Translations under genes and position numbers: made by a program
Source: Calidithermus roseus
GTDB taxonomy: Bacteria > Deinococcota > Deinococci > Deinococcales > Thermaceae
Reading direction: 5' to 3'
Assembly: GCF_003574095.1 (NCBI RefSeq)
Contig: NZ_QWLA01000022.1
Location: 1 to 44,237 of the forward strand
DNA length: 44,237 nucleotides
Shown: positions 35,814 to 44,237 of the stretch, in pieces
How the letters are laid out: each line of letters begins with the position of its first letter
Numbering within the stretch: the first letter of the stretch is position 1
The notes under the pieces: generated by a model
Databases searched by the model: none
What the model saw: only the letters and a program-made list of their open reading frames with translations
Told to the model about the DNA's origin: nothing

Positions 35814-35849
35814 TCCATAGTTACTATGGACGCTGTCTATATAGACAGC
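35814..35849. promoter_or_regulatory. Two adjacent perfect palindromes
   Basis: TCCATAG-TTA-CTATGGA (35814-35830) and GCTGTCTATATAGACAGC (35832-35849) are one base apart. The second is an 18-bp unbroken palindrome. They may be operators for dimeric regulators or cruciform/hairpin ends; no nearby regulator is an obvious partner. Confidence 0.45.
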
Positions 35850-35899
35850 CTGCCGTCTGCTCGAGCGCCCTCGAGTTCGCCTGAGAATGGACGCGGCAC

Positions 35900-36742
35900 T
35901 CACTTGCCGAAGCGCCGTTCGCGACCCTGGTAAGCCCGGATGGCCCGCAGGAAATCCACCCGGCGGAAAGCGGGCCAGAAGGCGTCGAAGAAGTAGTACT
36001 CGCTGTAGGCGGCCTGCCACAGCAGGAAGCCTGAGAGCCGGATCTCGCCCGAGGTGCGGATGATGAAGTCGGGGTCGGGGACGCCGGCGGTGTAAAGCCG
36101 CTCGGAGATGTGCTCCATGTCGAGTTCGGCGGCGAGTTCCTCGGGGCTTTTGCCGGTGCGGGCGGCCTCGAGCAGCAGGCTCTTGACCGCGTCCACGATT
36201 TCCTCGCGCCCACCATAGCCCATGGCGATGTTGAGCAGCATGCCCTCGTGGTGCTTGGTGGCCTCCTCGAGCTCCTCCAGCGCCTGCAACACCTTCGGGG
36301 GGAAGCGGTCGTGGCGCCCGATGACCTTCACCCGCACCTCGTTGGCGTGGATGCGCGGGTCCTGGGCCATGCGCCTGGCCTCCTTGACGAAGAGGTTCAT
36401 GAGGGTCTCGACCTCGAGCTGCGAGCGGTTGAAGTTGTCGGTTGAGAAGACCCAGATGGTGACGGTGGGGATCTTGAGCTCCAAGCACCACTCCAGCACC
36501 TCGTAGGCCTTCTGCACGCCGAATTCGTGGCCCTCGTGGCCGGCGAGGCCCAGCTCGCGGGCGAAGCGTCGGTTGCCGTCCAAAATCATGCCCAGGTGGC
36601 GGGGCACGTGGCCCTGGCGCACCTCGGCCTCCAATCGTTTCTCGTACCACCAGTACAACGGCTTGAGGGCCACGCGCAGCACGTTGATGAGCTGCTGCCG
36701 CGCCGAGTTTTTGCGGGGAATTGCGGAGGTGTCTACTGCCAT
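35900..36742 (-). CDS. uppS: Cis-prenyl transferase (isoprenyl diphosphate synthase)
   Basis: 280 residues. Catalytic Asp in GMILDGNRRFAR, then GVQKAYEVLEWCLE, WVFSTDNFNRS, and the C-terminal RTSGEIRLSGFLLWQAAYSEYYF that binds isopentenyl diphosphate. The family adds isopentenyl units in cis, mostly to make undecaprenyl carrier for cell wall. LDGNRRFA and STDNFNR differ from MDGNGRWA and STENWxR of standard UppS, so it could be a second enzyme with a different chain length, like the mycobacterial Z-farnesyl synthase. Confidence 0.9.
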   Translation of the reverse strand: MAVDTSAIPRKNSARQQLINVLRVALKPLYWWYEKRLEAEVRQGHVPRHLGMILDGNRRFARELGLAGHEGHEFGVQKAYEVLEWCLELKIPTVTIWVFSTDNFNRSQLEVETLMNLFVKEARRMAQDPRIHANEVRVKVIGRHDRFPPKVLQALEELEEATKHHEGMLLNIAMGYGGREEIVDAVKSLLLEAARTGKSPEELAAELDMEHISERLYTAGVPDPDFIIRTSGEIRLSGFLLWQAAYSEYYFFDAFWPAFRRVDFLRAIRAYQGRERRFGK

Positions 36743-36808
36743 GCGTGAACCTCGAGGCTCAATCCAAAGCCCATTCTAGTGCCCAGACCCTGCCTGGTTC
36801 GTTCGATT

Positions 36809-38821
36809 TCAATGGCCCACTTGGTCCGACAATTTTCCCTTGACCGCGTACATCTCGCGGTCGGCGTGGCGGTACAGTGCGTCGGCGTCGGTGCCGTCGC
36901 GGGGGTAGAGGGCCAGGCCGATGGAAGCGGTGACCTCGAGGGCCCGGTTGCCGATGCGCACGCTGGTGTTGACCTCTGCTCCCAGCTTGCGGGCGATGCG
37001 CTCGGCCATCTCCACCGAGGGTAGGTCGGCCAGGATGACACCGAACTCGTCGCCGCCCAGCCGGGCCACGGTGTCGCTGGGGCGCACGGCGCTGGCGAGC
37101 TGGCGGGCCACGCTGCGCAATAGCTCGTCGCCGGTGGCGTGGCTGAAGGTGTCGTTGACTTTCTTGAAGTTGTCGAGGTCGATGTAGAGCACGCCCACCA
37201 AGCGGCCCTTCTCCTCGGCCCGCTGCATGGCCTGGGCCAGACGCTGCTGGTAGAGCATGCGGTTGGGCAGCTTGGTGAGGGGGTCGTGGGTGGCTTGGTA
37301 CTCCAGCTGCTCGATGAGTCCCTGGCGGTCCACGGCGATGGCGGCGAGGTCGGCGACGATGTGGGCGGCGCGCACGTCGGGCTCGAGGGGGGTCGGGCTC
37401 AGCACGGTAAGCGCGCCCAGCACGTTGTCCTTGGAGATCACCGGCAGCGTCAGGGCGCTGCGGTATCCCGCGCGCAGCAGGGTCTGGCGCGTGGCAGCCT
37501 TCAGGCGCTGGTTTTGCTCGAGGTCGTCTAGCACCGAGGCTTCGCCCTCCTGCACCCGGTAGCCCAGCGGCCCCATGGTGCCGCCTTCGAAGAGCTTGCG
37601 GAGGGTCTCGGGCAGGTTGGCACTGGCGGCGAAGCGCACTCGGCCACTCTTGAGCACCTGGATGGCGCAGGCGACTTCGGGGAGTTGGGAGGCCAGCATC
37701 TCCATGAGCACCTCGAGGATGTCCTCCAGCTCGGCCCCTCGGGCGATGAGCTCCAGGGCCAGGTTGCGGTCGCGCTCCAGACGCACCGCGCGCTTGTGGT
37801 CGGTCACGTCCACGATCAGGCCGCGCAGCCGCACGGTGCCGTCCACCTCCCGCAGGGCCGAGATGCGGTCTTGGAACCAGTGCAGCCGCCCGTCCCTGTC
37901 GAGGGCGCGGTACTCGACCTCGGCGGTCTCGAGGGTGATGGCCAGAGTACGCAGCCGCTGGGCCACCTGCTCGAAGTCGCTGGGGTAGAGCACCCTGGGC
38001 CACACGCTCTTCTCGCGCGGGCCCAGAAACTCGCTCATGCCATAGCCCAGCACCCGCTCGATCTGGCGGCTGACGAAGGTGAAGACGAGGCTATCCTTGT
38101 GGAACTCGGCCTCCCACACCACGCCCTCGAGGCTGTTGACCAGCTCCTGGTAGAGCGTGCGCGACTTGCGCAGCTCTTCCTCGGCCCGCTGGCGTTCGGC
38201 CAGCTCGCTCTTGAGCTGGTCGAAGAGGTGGGCGTTTTCCAGCAGGGGCGAGGCGGCCCTGGAGACCGCCTCCACCAGCGCGATCTCGTTGCGTCCGAAC
38301 CGACGCGGCTCGTAGCTGTCGAGGCCCAGCGTGCCCACCACCCGCTCCCCGGCCAGGATGGGCACGATCAGCATCGAGACCACACCAAAGTGCTTGGCGG
38401 CCTCGCGGCCCGCGCCCATGCGGGGGTCATTCTGCGCGTCGAGCACGGCTATGGGCTTGCGGGTCTTGATGACCTTCTGGGTAATGACGTTGCCCTTGAG
38501 GGGGATGCGCTCGTTGAGGCCGGTGCGGTGCTCGAGGCCAAACTCGGCCACCACCGTGAGGTAGTGTCCATCCTCCGACATGCGGGCAAAGCCCGCGTGC
38601 TGCACGCCCACCACCGCCACCAGCTCGCTGCAAATGACGTTGAGCACCGTCAGGGGCTCGAGGGGGGCCCCCGAGGTGGCCACGATCTGCTTGAGCATGG
38701 TGGCCTCGCGCAGTCGGCGCTCGAGTTCGCTCTTGCTGAGGGCAGTGATGGGGGTCGGGCGAGGTCGGGCTTTCATAGCGCGTGGTGGGTTCTGCTTATC
38801 GAGATCATACCCTTTTTGCAT
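36809..38821 (-). CDS. GAF-PAS-GAF-GGDEF diguanylate cyclase
   Basis: 670 residues, no membrane helix. GAF domain near 45-195, a coiled linker (ELAERQRAEEELRKSRTLYQ), a PAS domain near 220-340, second GAF near 355-490, then GGDEF near 500-660. The active site is RLGGDEFG, complete, and RPSD lies five residues before it, the RxxD inhibitory site for product feedback. It should make c-di-GMP from GTP under control of small ligands sensed by GAF/PAS. No EAL or PilZ gene is in the window. ATG 38776 is another possible start; 38821 has AAGGTGAGG upstream. Confidence 0.92.
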   Translation of the reverse strand: MQKGYDLDKQNPPRAMKARPRPTPITALSKSELERRLREATMLKQIVATSGAPLEPLTVLNVICSELVAVVGVQHAGFARMSEDGHYLTVVAEFGLEHRTGLNERIPLKGNVITQKVIKTRKPIAVLDAQNDPRMGAGREAAKHFGVVSMLIVPILAGERVVGTLGLDSYEPRRFGRNEIALVEAVSRAASPLLENAHLFDQLKSELAERQRAEEELRKSRTLYQELVNSLEGVVWEAEFHKDSLVFTFVSRQIERVLGYGMSEFLGPREKSVWPRVLYPSDFEQVAQRLRTLAITLETAEVEYRALDRDGRLHWFQDRISALREVDGTVRLRGLIVDVTDHKRAVRLERDRNLALELIARGAELEDILEVLMEMLASQLPEVACAIQVLKSGRVRFAASANLPETLRKLFEGGTMGPLGYRVQEGEASVLDDLEQNQRLKAATRQTLLRAGYRSALTLPVISKDNVLGALTVLSPTPLEPDVRAAHIVADLAAIAVDRQGLIEQLEYQATHDPLTKLPNRMLYQQRLAQAMQRAEEKGRLVGVLYIDLDNFKKVNDTFSHATGDELLRSVARQLASAVRPSDTVARLGGDEFGVILADLPSVEMAERIARKLGAEVNTSVRIGNRALEVTASIGLALYPRDGTDADALYRHADREMYAVKGKLSDQVGH

Positions 38822-38908
38822 CCCTCACCTTGGTTTGGTGGAAAAACGGGAAAATTTCGCAAGACGCAGGGGTGATCGGAGCCGCTGACCAAACCCCGCC
38901 AAAGGCGA

Positions 38909-38914
38909 TAGGCT
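38909..38914 (+). promoter_or_regulatory. -10 box of leaderless zapE-like promoter
   Basis: TAGGCT, 7 nt before GTG 38922. CTGACC lies 18 nt upstream as a weak -35. Confidence 0.45.
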
Positions 38915-38921
38915 TGAAGCC

Positions 38922-39899
38922 GTGCGTCTGGTCGAACGAACGCCTGAAGTCAACCTCGAGACCCTGCTCGCCCACTTCGTGCCGCCGCCACGCTACAGCG
39001 GGGCCACTTTCGATTCCTACCACCCCGACCCCCGCTTTTCCTCACAGGCCACCGCCAAGGAGCGCCTGGGTCGCTGGGTGCGGGACCGTCCCCAGGGCTT
39101 TTTCCGCAAGAAATTGCCCGATCCGAGGGGAATTTACCTCGATGGGGGCTTCGGAGTGGGCAAGACCCACTTGCTGGTAGCCGCCTACTGGCAAGCCCCC
39201 GAGCCCAAGGCCTACCTCTCCTTCGAGGAACTCACCTACGCCGTGGGCCTGATGGGCATGGCCCAGGCGGTCGAGCGCTTCGGGGGCCTGGCCTACCTCT
39301 TCATCGACGAGTTCGAGCTCGACGACCCCGGCAACGCCCAGATGGTCACCAACCTGCTGGGCCAGACCATGGAAAAGGGCCTGCGCGTGGCGGCTACCTC
39401 CAACACCCAGCCCAGCGCCTTGGGCCAGGGCCGCTTCAACGCCGAGCAGTTCCGCATTCAGATCCAGAGCCTGGCCCGCCGCTTCGCGGTGGAGAGCATC
39501 GACGGGGAGGACTATCGGCACCGCGACTTCCAGCACCCCCCGCTGCCTTTAGACGCCGAGGAACTCGAGGAGCTCTATCACGAGGAGACTCGAGCGGCCA
39601 GCTACGACTCCTTCGCCGAACTCTTCTACCTGCTGCGCGGCCTGCACCCTATCCGCTACCGTTACCTCTTCGAGTCGCTCGAGGTCGTCTACCTCGAGGG
39701 CTTGGCCCCCATCCCCGACCTCAACGACGCGCTGCGCTTCGTGCACTTCATCGACAAACTCTACGACCGCGGCCTGCAGCTTCGGGCCTCGGGGGTGCCG
39801 CTGGAGCAGATCTTCCTCGAGAGCTACCGCCACGGGGCCTTCGCCAAGAAGTTTGGCCGCTGCTTGTCGAGGCTATCGGAGTTGCTCAGCCAGCGCTGA
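38922..39899 (+). CDS. zapE: AFG1/ZapE-family ATPase
   Basis: 325 residues, GTG start. Walker [11 protein letters not shown], Walker [12 protein letters not shown], sensor 1 AATSNTQPS, and C-terminal AFG1 features ([44 protein letters not shown]). In E. coli ZapE acts on the Z ring; mitochondrial AFG1 helps protein turnover. The role here is unproven. It is followed 49 nt later by deoB. Confidence 0.88.
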   Translation: MRLVERTPEVNLETLLAHFVPPPRYSGATFDSYHPDPRFSSQATAKERLGRWVRDRPQGFFRKKLPDPRGIYLDGGFGVGKTHLLVAAYWQAPEPKAYLSFEELTYAVGLMGMAQAVERFGGLAYLFIDEFELDDPGNAQMVTNLLGQTMEKGLRVAATSNTQPSALGQGRFNAEQFRIQIQSLARRFAVESIDGEDYRHRDFQHPPLPLDAEELEELYHEETRAASYDSFAELFYLLRGLHPIRYRYLFESLEVVYLEGLAPIPDLNDALRFVHFIDKLYDRGLQLRASGVPLEQIFLESYRHGAFAKKFGRCLSRLSELLSQR

Positions 39900-39936
39900 G
39901 GCATCCGGTAGCTCGACGCCGCTCCCGCCGTACACG

Positions 39937-39942
39937 TATGCT
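39937..39942 (+). promoter_or_regulatory. -10 box of leaderless deoB promoter
   Basis: TATGCT, 6 nt before ATG 39949; TCGACG lies 18 nt upstream as a possible -35. Confidence 0.5.
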
Positions 39943-39948
39943 CGGGCC

Positions 39949-41097
39949 ATGAAGATCACCACCATCGTCCTCGACTCCGTGGGCCTGGGTTACCTTCCCG
40001 ACGCCTCGCGCTTTGACGACGAGGGGGCCGACACCCTCGACCACACCGTGCTCAAGACCGGCGTGGAACTGCCCAACCTGGCCGCGCTGGGCCTGGGCCA
40101 CGTGCCGGGGGTTCACACTTTGCCCAAGGTCGAGCGGCCCAGAGGGGCCTTTGGCCGCATGCGGGAGGTCAACCCCGGCAAGGATACCTCGACGGGGCAC
40201 TGGGAGTTCGTGGGCATCCAACTCGAGCACCCCTTCCAGGTTTTTCCACAGGGTTTTCCACAGGACTTCCTGCAGCGCTACGCCGAGCGCATCGGCGTGG
40301 GGGGCTGGCTCTTGAACCGGCCCTACTCCGGCACCGACGCCATCCGCGACTACGGCGACGAGCACCTGAAGACCGGCTTTCCCATCGTCTATACCTCCGC
40401 CGACTCGGTGTTCCAGGTGGCGGCCCACGTCGGCAAGGTGCCCCTCCAGACCCTCTACGAGTGGTGCCGCGTGGCCCGCGAGATGCTGGTGGGCCCGCTG
40501 GCCGTCGCCCGCGTGATCGCCCGCCCCTTCGAGGGCGAGCCCGGCCACTACGCCCGCCGCGAGGACCTGCGCAAGGACTTCGCCCTCGAGCCCCCTCCCA
40601 ACGTCCTCGATGTGCTCAAGGGGGCCGGGCTCGAGGTGGTGGGGGTGGGCAAGATCCCCGACATCTACGCCCACCGCGGCTTCACCCGCGAGGTGAAGTC
40701 GAAGGATAACGCCGACGGGATTGCCCGCACGCTGGGGCTCATGCGACAGGACTTCTCCGGCTTGGTCTTCACCAACCTCGTCGACTTCGACGCCAAGTTC
40801 GGCCACCGCCGCAACCCCGAGGGCTACGCCGCCGCCCTGCGCGACTTCGACACCGCCCTCCCCGGCATCCTGGCCGGGCTGGGGCCAGACGATTACCTCT
40901 TCATCGTCTCCGACCACGGCAACGACCCCACCTGGCGCGGCACCGACCACACCCGCGAGTACGGCATGCTCCTGGCGGTAGGGCCGGGCCTGGCCGGGCG
41001 GGACCTGGGCACCCGCGAGACCTTCGCCGACCTGGCGGCGACGTGGGCAGGGTTGTTCGGGCTCGAGTGGGGAGGGCCGGGGAGGCGGATCGTGTGA
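39949..41097 (+). CDS. deoB: Phosphopentomutase
   Basis: 382 residues from ATG 39949; the open frame upstream overlaps zapE. Alkaline-phosphatase fold: [13 protein letters not shown], the phosphorylated Thr in [24 protein letters not shown], and metal ligands in [17 protein letters not shown]. It moves phosphate between C1 and C5 of (deoxy)ribose in nucleoside salvage, with two Mn ions. No other salvage gene is beside it. Confidence 0.95.
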   Translation: MKITTIVLDSVGLGYLPDASRFDDEGADTLDHTVLKTGVELPNLAALGLGHVPGVHTLPKVERPRGAFGRMREVNPGKDTSTGHWEFVGIQLEHPFQVFPQGFPQDFLQRYAERIGVGGWLLNRPYSGTDAIRDYGDEHLKTGFPIVYTSADSVFQVAAHVGKVPLQTLYEWCRVAREMLVGPLAVARVIARPFEGEPGHYARREDLRKDFALEPPPNVLDVLKGAGLEVVGVGKIPDIYAHRGFTREVKSKDNADGIARTLGLMRQDFSGLVFTNLVDFDAKFGHRRNPEGYAAALRDFDTALPGILAGLGPDDYLFIVSDHGNDPTWRGTDHTREYGMLLAVGPGLAGRDLGTRETFADLAATWAGLFGLEWGGPGRRIV

Positions 41098-41241
41098 ACG
41101 CCGACGGCCGAACGCTGAACGCGGGTCGTACGTCCTACGTCGTACGTAAGACGCGTCGAGGGCCAGGGAGGGGTTACCACACGCCACGAGCCTCCCGCGG
41201 ACGGCTGAAGGATGAAAGCTGACCGCTGCCGGCTTTTCCCT
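41098..41241. repeat. Mosaic intergenic repeat between deoB and leuS
   Basis: The gap between convergent genes carries GCGGGTCGTACGTCCTACG (41121-41139), identical to 10901-10919, running into TCGTACGTAAGACGCG, then GGCTGAAGGATGAAAGCTGA near the leuS end. No gene is seen. Confidence 0.65.
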
Positions 41242-43863
41242 TCACCTCACCACGATGTTGAGCAGCTTCCCGGGTACGTAGATCTCCTTCACCACCTGCT
41301 TCCCGTTGATGTGCACCTGCACGTTGGGGATCTCGCGGGCGATGCGCTTGATCTCGTCCTCGCTGGCCTGCGCGGGGACGGTGGCCTTGCCGCGCACCTT
41401 GCCCGAGACCTGCACCACCAGCTCGAAGGCGTCGGCGACGAGGGCGTCCTCGTCCACGGTGGGCCAGCGGGCCTCGAAGACCGAGGAGTTGTGGAACTGG
41501 TGCCACAGCTCCTCAGCGATGTGGGGGGCGAAGGGGGCCAGGAGCTGGATGTAGTTGAGCGTGGCCAGGCGGAACACGGGGGAGACCGGGTTTTCCTTGC
41601 GGTAGTCGTACATCGCGTTCAGGAGCTCCATCAAGGCGGCCACGGCGGTGTTGAAGCGCAGCGCTTCGATGTCCTCGCCCACCTTCTTGATGCTCTGGTG
41701 CAGCTTCTGGTAGAGGGCCTTGTCGGCGGCGCTCAAGGCTTTGGGGTCGTGCACGTCGCCCTGGGCCTTGAGCTCGGCCAGGTTCTCGGCCACCAGGCGC
41801 CAGACCCGGTTGAGGTAGCGCCAGGCGCCCTGCACGCCCTCCTCGGTCCAGATCATCTCGTTCTCGGGCGGGGCGGCGAAGAGGATGGTGATGCGGGCGA
41901 TGTCGGCACCCTGCTCCTTCACGAAGGGCCCCACCATCACGCCATTGCCCAGGCTCTTGGACATGGTGGCGGGCTTCCAGAAGTGGATGCTGCCGTCGTC
42001 GTGAGTGCGCAGCTCGGCTCCGCTCTTCTTGGCTTCCTCTATGCTGAGGGTCTCGGGGAGGTCGAGTTTGACCCGGCGGTCGTGGGTCAGAAAGCGGATT
42101 TCCTCGCCGCTGACCTCTACGGGGCCCACGTCGGTCCAGCCCTGCACCATGCCCTGAGTGAAGAGGCCATCGAAGGGCTCTTCGACCTCCACCATGCCGA
42201 TATCGTGCAGGAACTTGGTGAAGAAGCGGGCGTAGAGCAGGTGCAAAATGGCGTGCTCGATGCCGCCGATGTACTGGTCTACCGGCATCCAGAAGTTGGC
42301 CTTCTGGGGGTCGAAGGGCAGGTTCTCGTTGTGGGGGTCGGCGTAGCGCAGGAAGTACCACGACGAGTCGATGAAGGTGTCCATGGTGTCGGTGTCGCGC
42401 CGGGCCTTTTGCCCGCACTTGGGGCAGTCCACCTCGTAGAACTCAGGGTGGGCGGCCAGCGGGCTCTTGCCCTTGGGCCGGATGTCCTCCACGTCCTTGA
42501 GGGTGGGCAACTCGACGGGCAACTGCTCGTAGGGCACCGGGACGATGCCGCAGCTATCGCAGTGGATCATGGGGATGGGGGTGCCCCAGTAGCGCTGGCG
42601 GCTGATGAGCCAGTCGCGCAACCGGTAGTTGACCTTGCCCTCCCCGATGCCCTTTTCCTCCATCCAGGCGATGATCTTCTTCTTAGCCTCCTCGACGGAG
42701 AGCCCGTTGAGGAAGTCGGAGTTGATGGCCGGGCCGTCCTCGGTGTAGGCCTTGCCTTGCCAGCCGGCGGGGGGCTCTACGGTACGGATGATCTCGAGCC
42801 CGAACTTCTCGGCGAACTCCCAGTCGCGCTCGTCCTGGCCCGGCACCGCCATGATCGCGCCGGTGCCGTAGCCCGAGAGCACGTAGTCGGCGACCCAGAT
42901 GGGGATCTCCTTGCCGTTGGCCGGGTTGATGGCGTAGGCCCCGGTCCACACCCCGCTCTTCTCGCGGTCCTCGCGCTGGCGCTCGACCTCGCTCTTCATC
43001 TTGGCCGCAGCGACGTAAGCTTCCACTGCCTCTTTCTGCTCGGGGGTGGTGATCTGGGCGACGAGCTCGTGCTCGGGGGCCAGCACCATGAAGGTGGCCC
43101 CGAAGATGGTATCGGGGCGGGTGGAGAAGACCCGGATCTTCGCGTCGTGACCCTTGACCTGGAAGTCGAACTCTGCCCCGGTGCTCTTACCGATCCAGGC
43201 CCGCTGCATGGCCTTGACCTTCTCGGGCCAACGGGGGAGCTTATCGAGGTCATTCAGCAGCCGCTCGGCGTAGTCGGTGATCTTGAGGTACCACTGCTCG
43301 AGCTCGCGCTTCTCGACTAAAGCCCCCGAGCGCCAGCCGCGCCCGTCGATGACCTGCTCGTTGGCCAGCACGCTCTGCTCGACCGGATCCCAGTTGACCA
43401 GGCTCTTCTTGCGGTAGGCCAAGCCCCGCTCGTACATCTTGAGGAAGATCCACTGGTTCCACTTGTAGTACTCGGGTGTGCAGGTGGTGACCTCGCGGCT
43501 CCAGTCGTACTGGATGCCCATGAGGGCCAGCGACTCCTTCGACTGCCTGATGTTGCCATAGGTCCAGTCGGCAGGGCTGACGCCGTATTTGAGCGCGGCG
43601 TTCTCGGCGGGCAGGCCAAAGGCGTCCCAGCCGAAGGGATGCAGCACCGAGTAGCCCTGTTGGGTGCGGAAGCGGGCCAGCACGTCGCCCATGGTGTAGT
43701 TTTTGAGGTGGCCCATGTGCAAGTCGCCCGAGGGGTAGGGGAACATCACCAGGATATAGCTCTTGTTGGCGCCGCCCTCCTGCGCCTTGAGCAGGCCGGT
43801 CTGCTGCCAGTACTTCTGCCACTTGGGCTCGAGTTCGTGCGGGTTGTATTTGTCCATGCTCAT
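41242..43863 (-). CDS. leuS: Leucyl-tRNA synthetase
   Basis: 873 residues from ATG 43863; the frame opens at 43947 but the extra part is non-homologous leader. Class Ia synthetase: HMGH in [13 protein letters not shown], the CP1 editing domain ([12 protein letters not shown]), zinc-like CPKCGQK segment, WYFLRY, and the second signature as TMSKSLGN (Thr for the first Lys of KMSKS). C-terminal anticodon domain ends [15 protein letters not shown]. It charges tRNA-Leu with leucine, and its level appears to be set by the attenuator at 43966-44059. Confidence 0.96.
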   Translation of the reverse strand: MSMDKYNPHELEPKWQKYWQQTGLLKAQEGGANKSYILVMFPYPSGDLHMGHLKNYTMGDVLARFRTQQGYSVLHPFGWDAFGLPAENAALKYGVSPADWTYGNIRQSKESLALMGIQYDWSREVTTCTPEYYKWNQWIFLKMYERGLAYRKKSLVNWDPVEQSVLANEQVIDGRGWRSGALVEKRELEQWYLKITDYAERLLNDLDKLPRWPEKVKAMQRAWIGKSTGAEFDFQVKGHDAKIRVFSTRPDTIFGATFMVLAPEHELVAQITTPEQKEAVEAYVAAAKMKSEVERQREDREKSGVWTGAYAINPANGKEIPIWVADYVLSGYGTGAIMAVPGQDERDWEFAEKFGLEIIRTVEPPAGWQGKAYTEDGPAINSDFLNGLSVEEAKKKIIAWMEEKGIGEGKVNYRLRDWLISRQRYWGTPIPMIHCDSCGIVPVPYEQLPVELPTLKDVEDIRPKGKSPLAAHPEFYEVDCPKCGQKARRDTDTMDTFIDSSWYFLRYADPHNENLPFDPQKANFWMPVDQYIGGIEHAILHLLYARFFTKFLHDIGMVEVEEPFDGLFTQGMVQGWTDVGPVEVSGEEIRFLTHDRRVKLDLPETLSIEEAKKSGAELRTHDDGSIHFWKPATMSKSLGNGVMVGPFVKEQGADIARITILFAAPPENEMIWTEEGVQGAWRYLNRVWRLVAENLAELKAQGDVHDPKALSAADKALYQKLHQSIKKVGEDIEALRFNTAVAALMELLNAMYDYRKENPVSPVFRLATLNYIQLLAPFAPHIAEELWHQFHNSSVFEARWPTVDEDALVADAFELVVQVSGKVRGKATVPAQASEDEIKRIAREIPNVQVHINGKQVVKEIYVPGKLLNIVVR

Positions 43864-43965
43864 CTTTACCTGTTCCTCGTTCTTACAGTAGGGGTTCTTG
43901 AATCGGACGGTTGCCGTGCATCGTCGTTGGGACGCTCGCTGGCCCATGGCCCGATTTGGGGTACT

Positions 43966-43992
43966 AAAAATCCCCCTTCGACGTGAAGGGGG
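43966..43992 (-). terminator. Intrinsic terminator of the leuS attenuator
   Basis: Minus strand CCCCCTTC-ACGTC-GAAGGGGG, eight perfect pairs, followed by ATTTTT (43971-43966). It lies about 100 nt before the leuS start and 19 nt after the stop of the leader peptide, inside the leuS leader. Confidence 0.85.
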
Positions 43993-44059
43993 AGGCCGGA
44001 CACCTGGCTTCTTAGCAGGGGCCTCCCAATTGCCCTAGTAGCCGTCCGGCAAACCTCAT
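43972..44059 (-). promoter_or_regulatory. leuS leader with mutually exclusive hairpins
   Basis: RNA arms, in minus-strand order: A GCCGGAC (44050-44044); B GGGAGGCC (44027-44020); A' GTCCGGC (44001-43995); B' GGCCTCCC (43997-43990); terminator arms 43992-43985 and 43979-43972. A pairs with A' and leaves the terminator free. B pairs with B' and takes three bases from the terminator. A' and B' overlap, so only one can form. A ribosome stalled at the CTA codons covers A and allows B-B', hence read-through; a ribosome at the stop codon covers B and allows the terminator. This is classical attenuation logic. Confidence 0.8.
44012..44059 (-). CDS. leuL: leuS leader peptide
   Basis: Fifteen codons and [18 protein letters not shown]. 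Leu codons 7 and 8 are both CTA and codon 11 is TTG; CTA is rare in this high-GC sequence, where CTG and CTC dominate. The ATG follows a TATCAT -10 box by 6 nt, so the mRNA probably begins at the A of this ATG. It should act in cis as a sensor of charged tRNA-Leu, not as a functional protein. The gene symbol is by analogy with the leader peptides of leucine biosynthesis operons. Confidence 0.8.
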   Translation of the reverse strand: MRFAGRLLGQLGGPC

Positions 44060-44065
44060 GGGTTC

Positions 44066-44071
44066 ATGATA
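44066..44071 (-). promoter_or_regulatory. -10 box of the leuS operon
   Basis: TATCAT on the minus strand, 6 nt before the leader ATG at 44059. No clear -35 box. Confidence 0.55.
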
Positions 44072-44150
44072 ACACGCTTTGCCGCCGGGAGGCCCCAGAA
44101 GCGCAAGCCCGGGTGTGTCCCAAAAACAACCCAATAGCCTAGACTGAGGC

Positions 44151-44237
44151 ATGAGCCCACTACAAGAGCGGTTGATGGCGCTGATTGGGGAAGCGGAAGC
44201 GAAGGGTAAGGGGATGAAACTGGCCCAGCTGGAGCAG
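44151..44237 (+). CDS. Partial N-terminus of unknown protein at window edge
   Basis: ATG 44151 opens 29 codons (MSPLQERLMALIGEAEAKG...) without a stop to the window end. A TAGACT box ends 5 nt before it. The helix-rich N-terminus is not recognised. It is divergent from leuS. Too short to judge. Confidence 0.4.
   Translation, partial: MSPLQERLMALIGEAEAKGKGMKLAQLEQ

Larger units (their letters stand above)
35494..35899. other. Non-coding, palindrome-rich 406-bp region
   Basis: No gene with credible codon use is seen on either strand. Local base composition is more mixed than in neighbours and becomes AT-rich at 35755-35850. It holds an IS200/IS605-like hairpin (35559-35595), a hairpin CTCGGG-AGAAA-CCCGAG (35645-35661), and two adjacent palindromes at 35814-35849. 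It looks like a mobile-element relic followed by a regulatory block. Confidence 0.55.

Noticed and set aside
41212-43320. 702-codon open frame antisense to leuS
   Set aside because: Same shadow effect; composition is abnormal and leuS is certain on the other strand.
43864-43947. N-terminal extension of leucyl-tRNA synthetase from 43947
   Set aside because: The extra residues are not family-like, and the region is leader DNA; ATG 43863 gives the normal N-terminus.
43995-44050. tRNA-like seven-pair stem GCCGGAC/GTCCGGC in the leuS leader
   Set aside because: The enclosed RNA is only 42 nt, with no anticodon or T arm; the stem is one arm set of the attenuator.
43864-44059. T-box riboswitch in the leuS leader
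   Set aside because: No T-box sequence or specifier-loop motifs are present, whereas a Leu-codon leader peptide explains the structure.

Overview
The window is high-GC DNA (about two thirds G+C by eye) with tightly packed genes. It looks like a chromosome segment of a member of the Thermaceae, most likely Meiothermus or a close relative. The reasons are the protein families present, a CsoR with a C-H-H metal motif of the Thermus kind, many genes with a TANNNT -10 box only 6-7 nt before the start codon (leaderless mRNAs, a habit known from the Deinococcus-Thermus group), and a striking excess of the palindrome CTCGAG. No rRNA, tRNA, CRISPR array, phage or intact insertion sequence was seen.

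Layout. 1-3034 (-): two lipoprotein genes, one with tandem Ig-like domains (cut by the window edge) and one with a single CxxCH motif. 3487-6213 (-): a MoxR AAA ATPase and its VWA partner. 6338-9073 (-): lutABC for lactate oxidation. 9350-10877 (+): a Uma2-type nuclease and an esterase. 11012-13486 (-): small exported protein, response regulator and histidine kinase in one overlapping operon. 13572-16892 (-): an arsenic cluster of arsR, a tiny Cys-pair protein, a DUF6428 protein, an MFS carrier, an arsN2-type acetyltransferase and arsC. It has two matching ArsR operators. 17063-21665 (+): polyphosphate genes ppk1, ppx, sixA and a CHAD protein. 21724-23559 (-): a soluble Ser/Thr kinase fused to a PQQ-type propeller. 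23650-33086 (-): a copper and cell-envelope island with copZ-csoR-copA, two DUF305 proteins, Met-rich exported proteins, a second two-component system and DUF3105. 33206-36742: a lipoprotein, an EamA carrier, a shortened P-loop kinase, a 400-bp non-coding stretch full of palindromes, and a prenyl transferase. 36809-41097: a GAF-PAS-GAF-GGDEF cyclase, a ZapE/AFG1 ATPase and deoB. 41242-44059 (-): leuS with a regulatory leader.

The most striking signal is in front of leuS. A 15-residue leader peptide ([15 protein letters not shown]) contains two adjacent CTA leucine codons and a TTG. It is followed by three mutually exclusive hairpins, the last an intrinsic terminator. Everything needed for ribosome-mediated leucine attenuation of leucyl-tRNA synthetase is visible, and the leader peptide itself appears to be read from a leaderless transcript.

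Other notable signals are the paired ArsR operators (ACATYGA-N6-TCRATGT), a C/G-rich operator pair around the copZ promoter, and a mosaic intergenic repeat family (core GCGGGTCGTACGTCCTACG) that has also become the C-terminal tails of CopA and perhaps LutA. There are also twin palindromes at 35814-35849 beside an IS200/IS605-like right-end hairpin.
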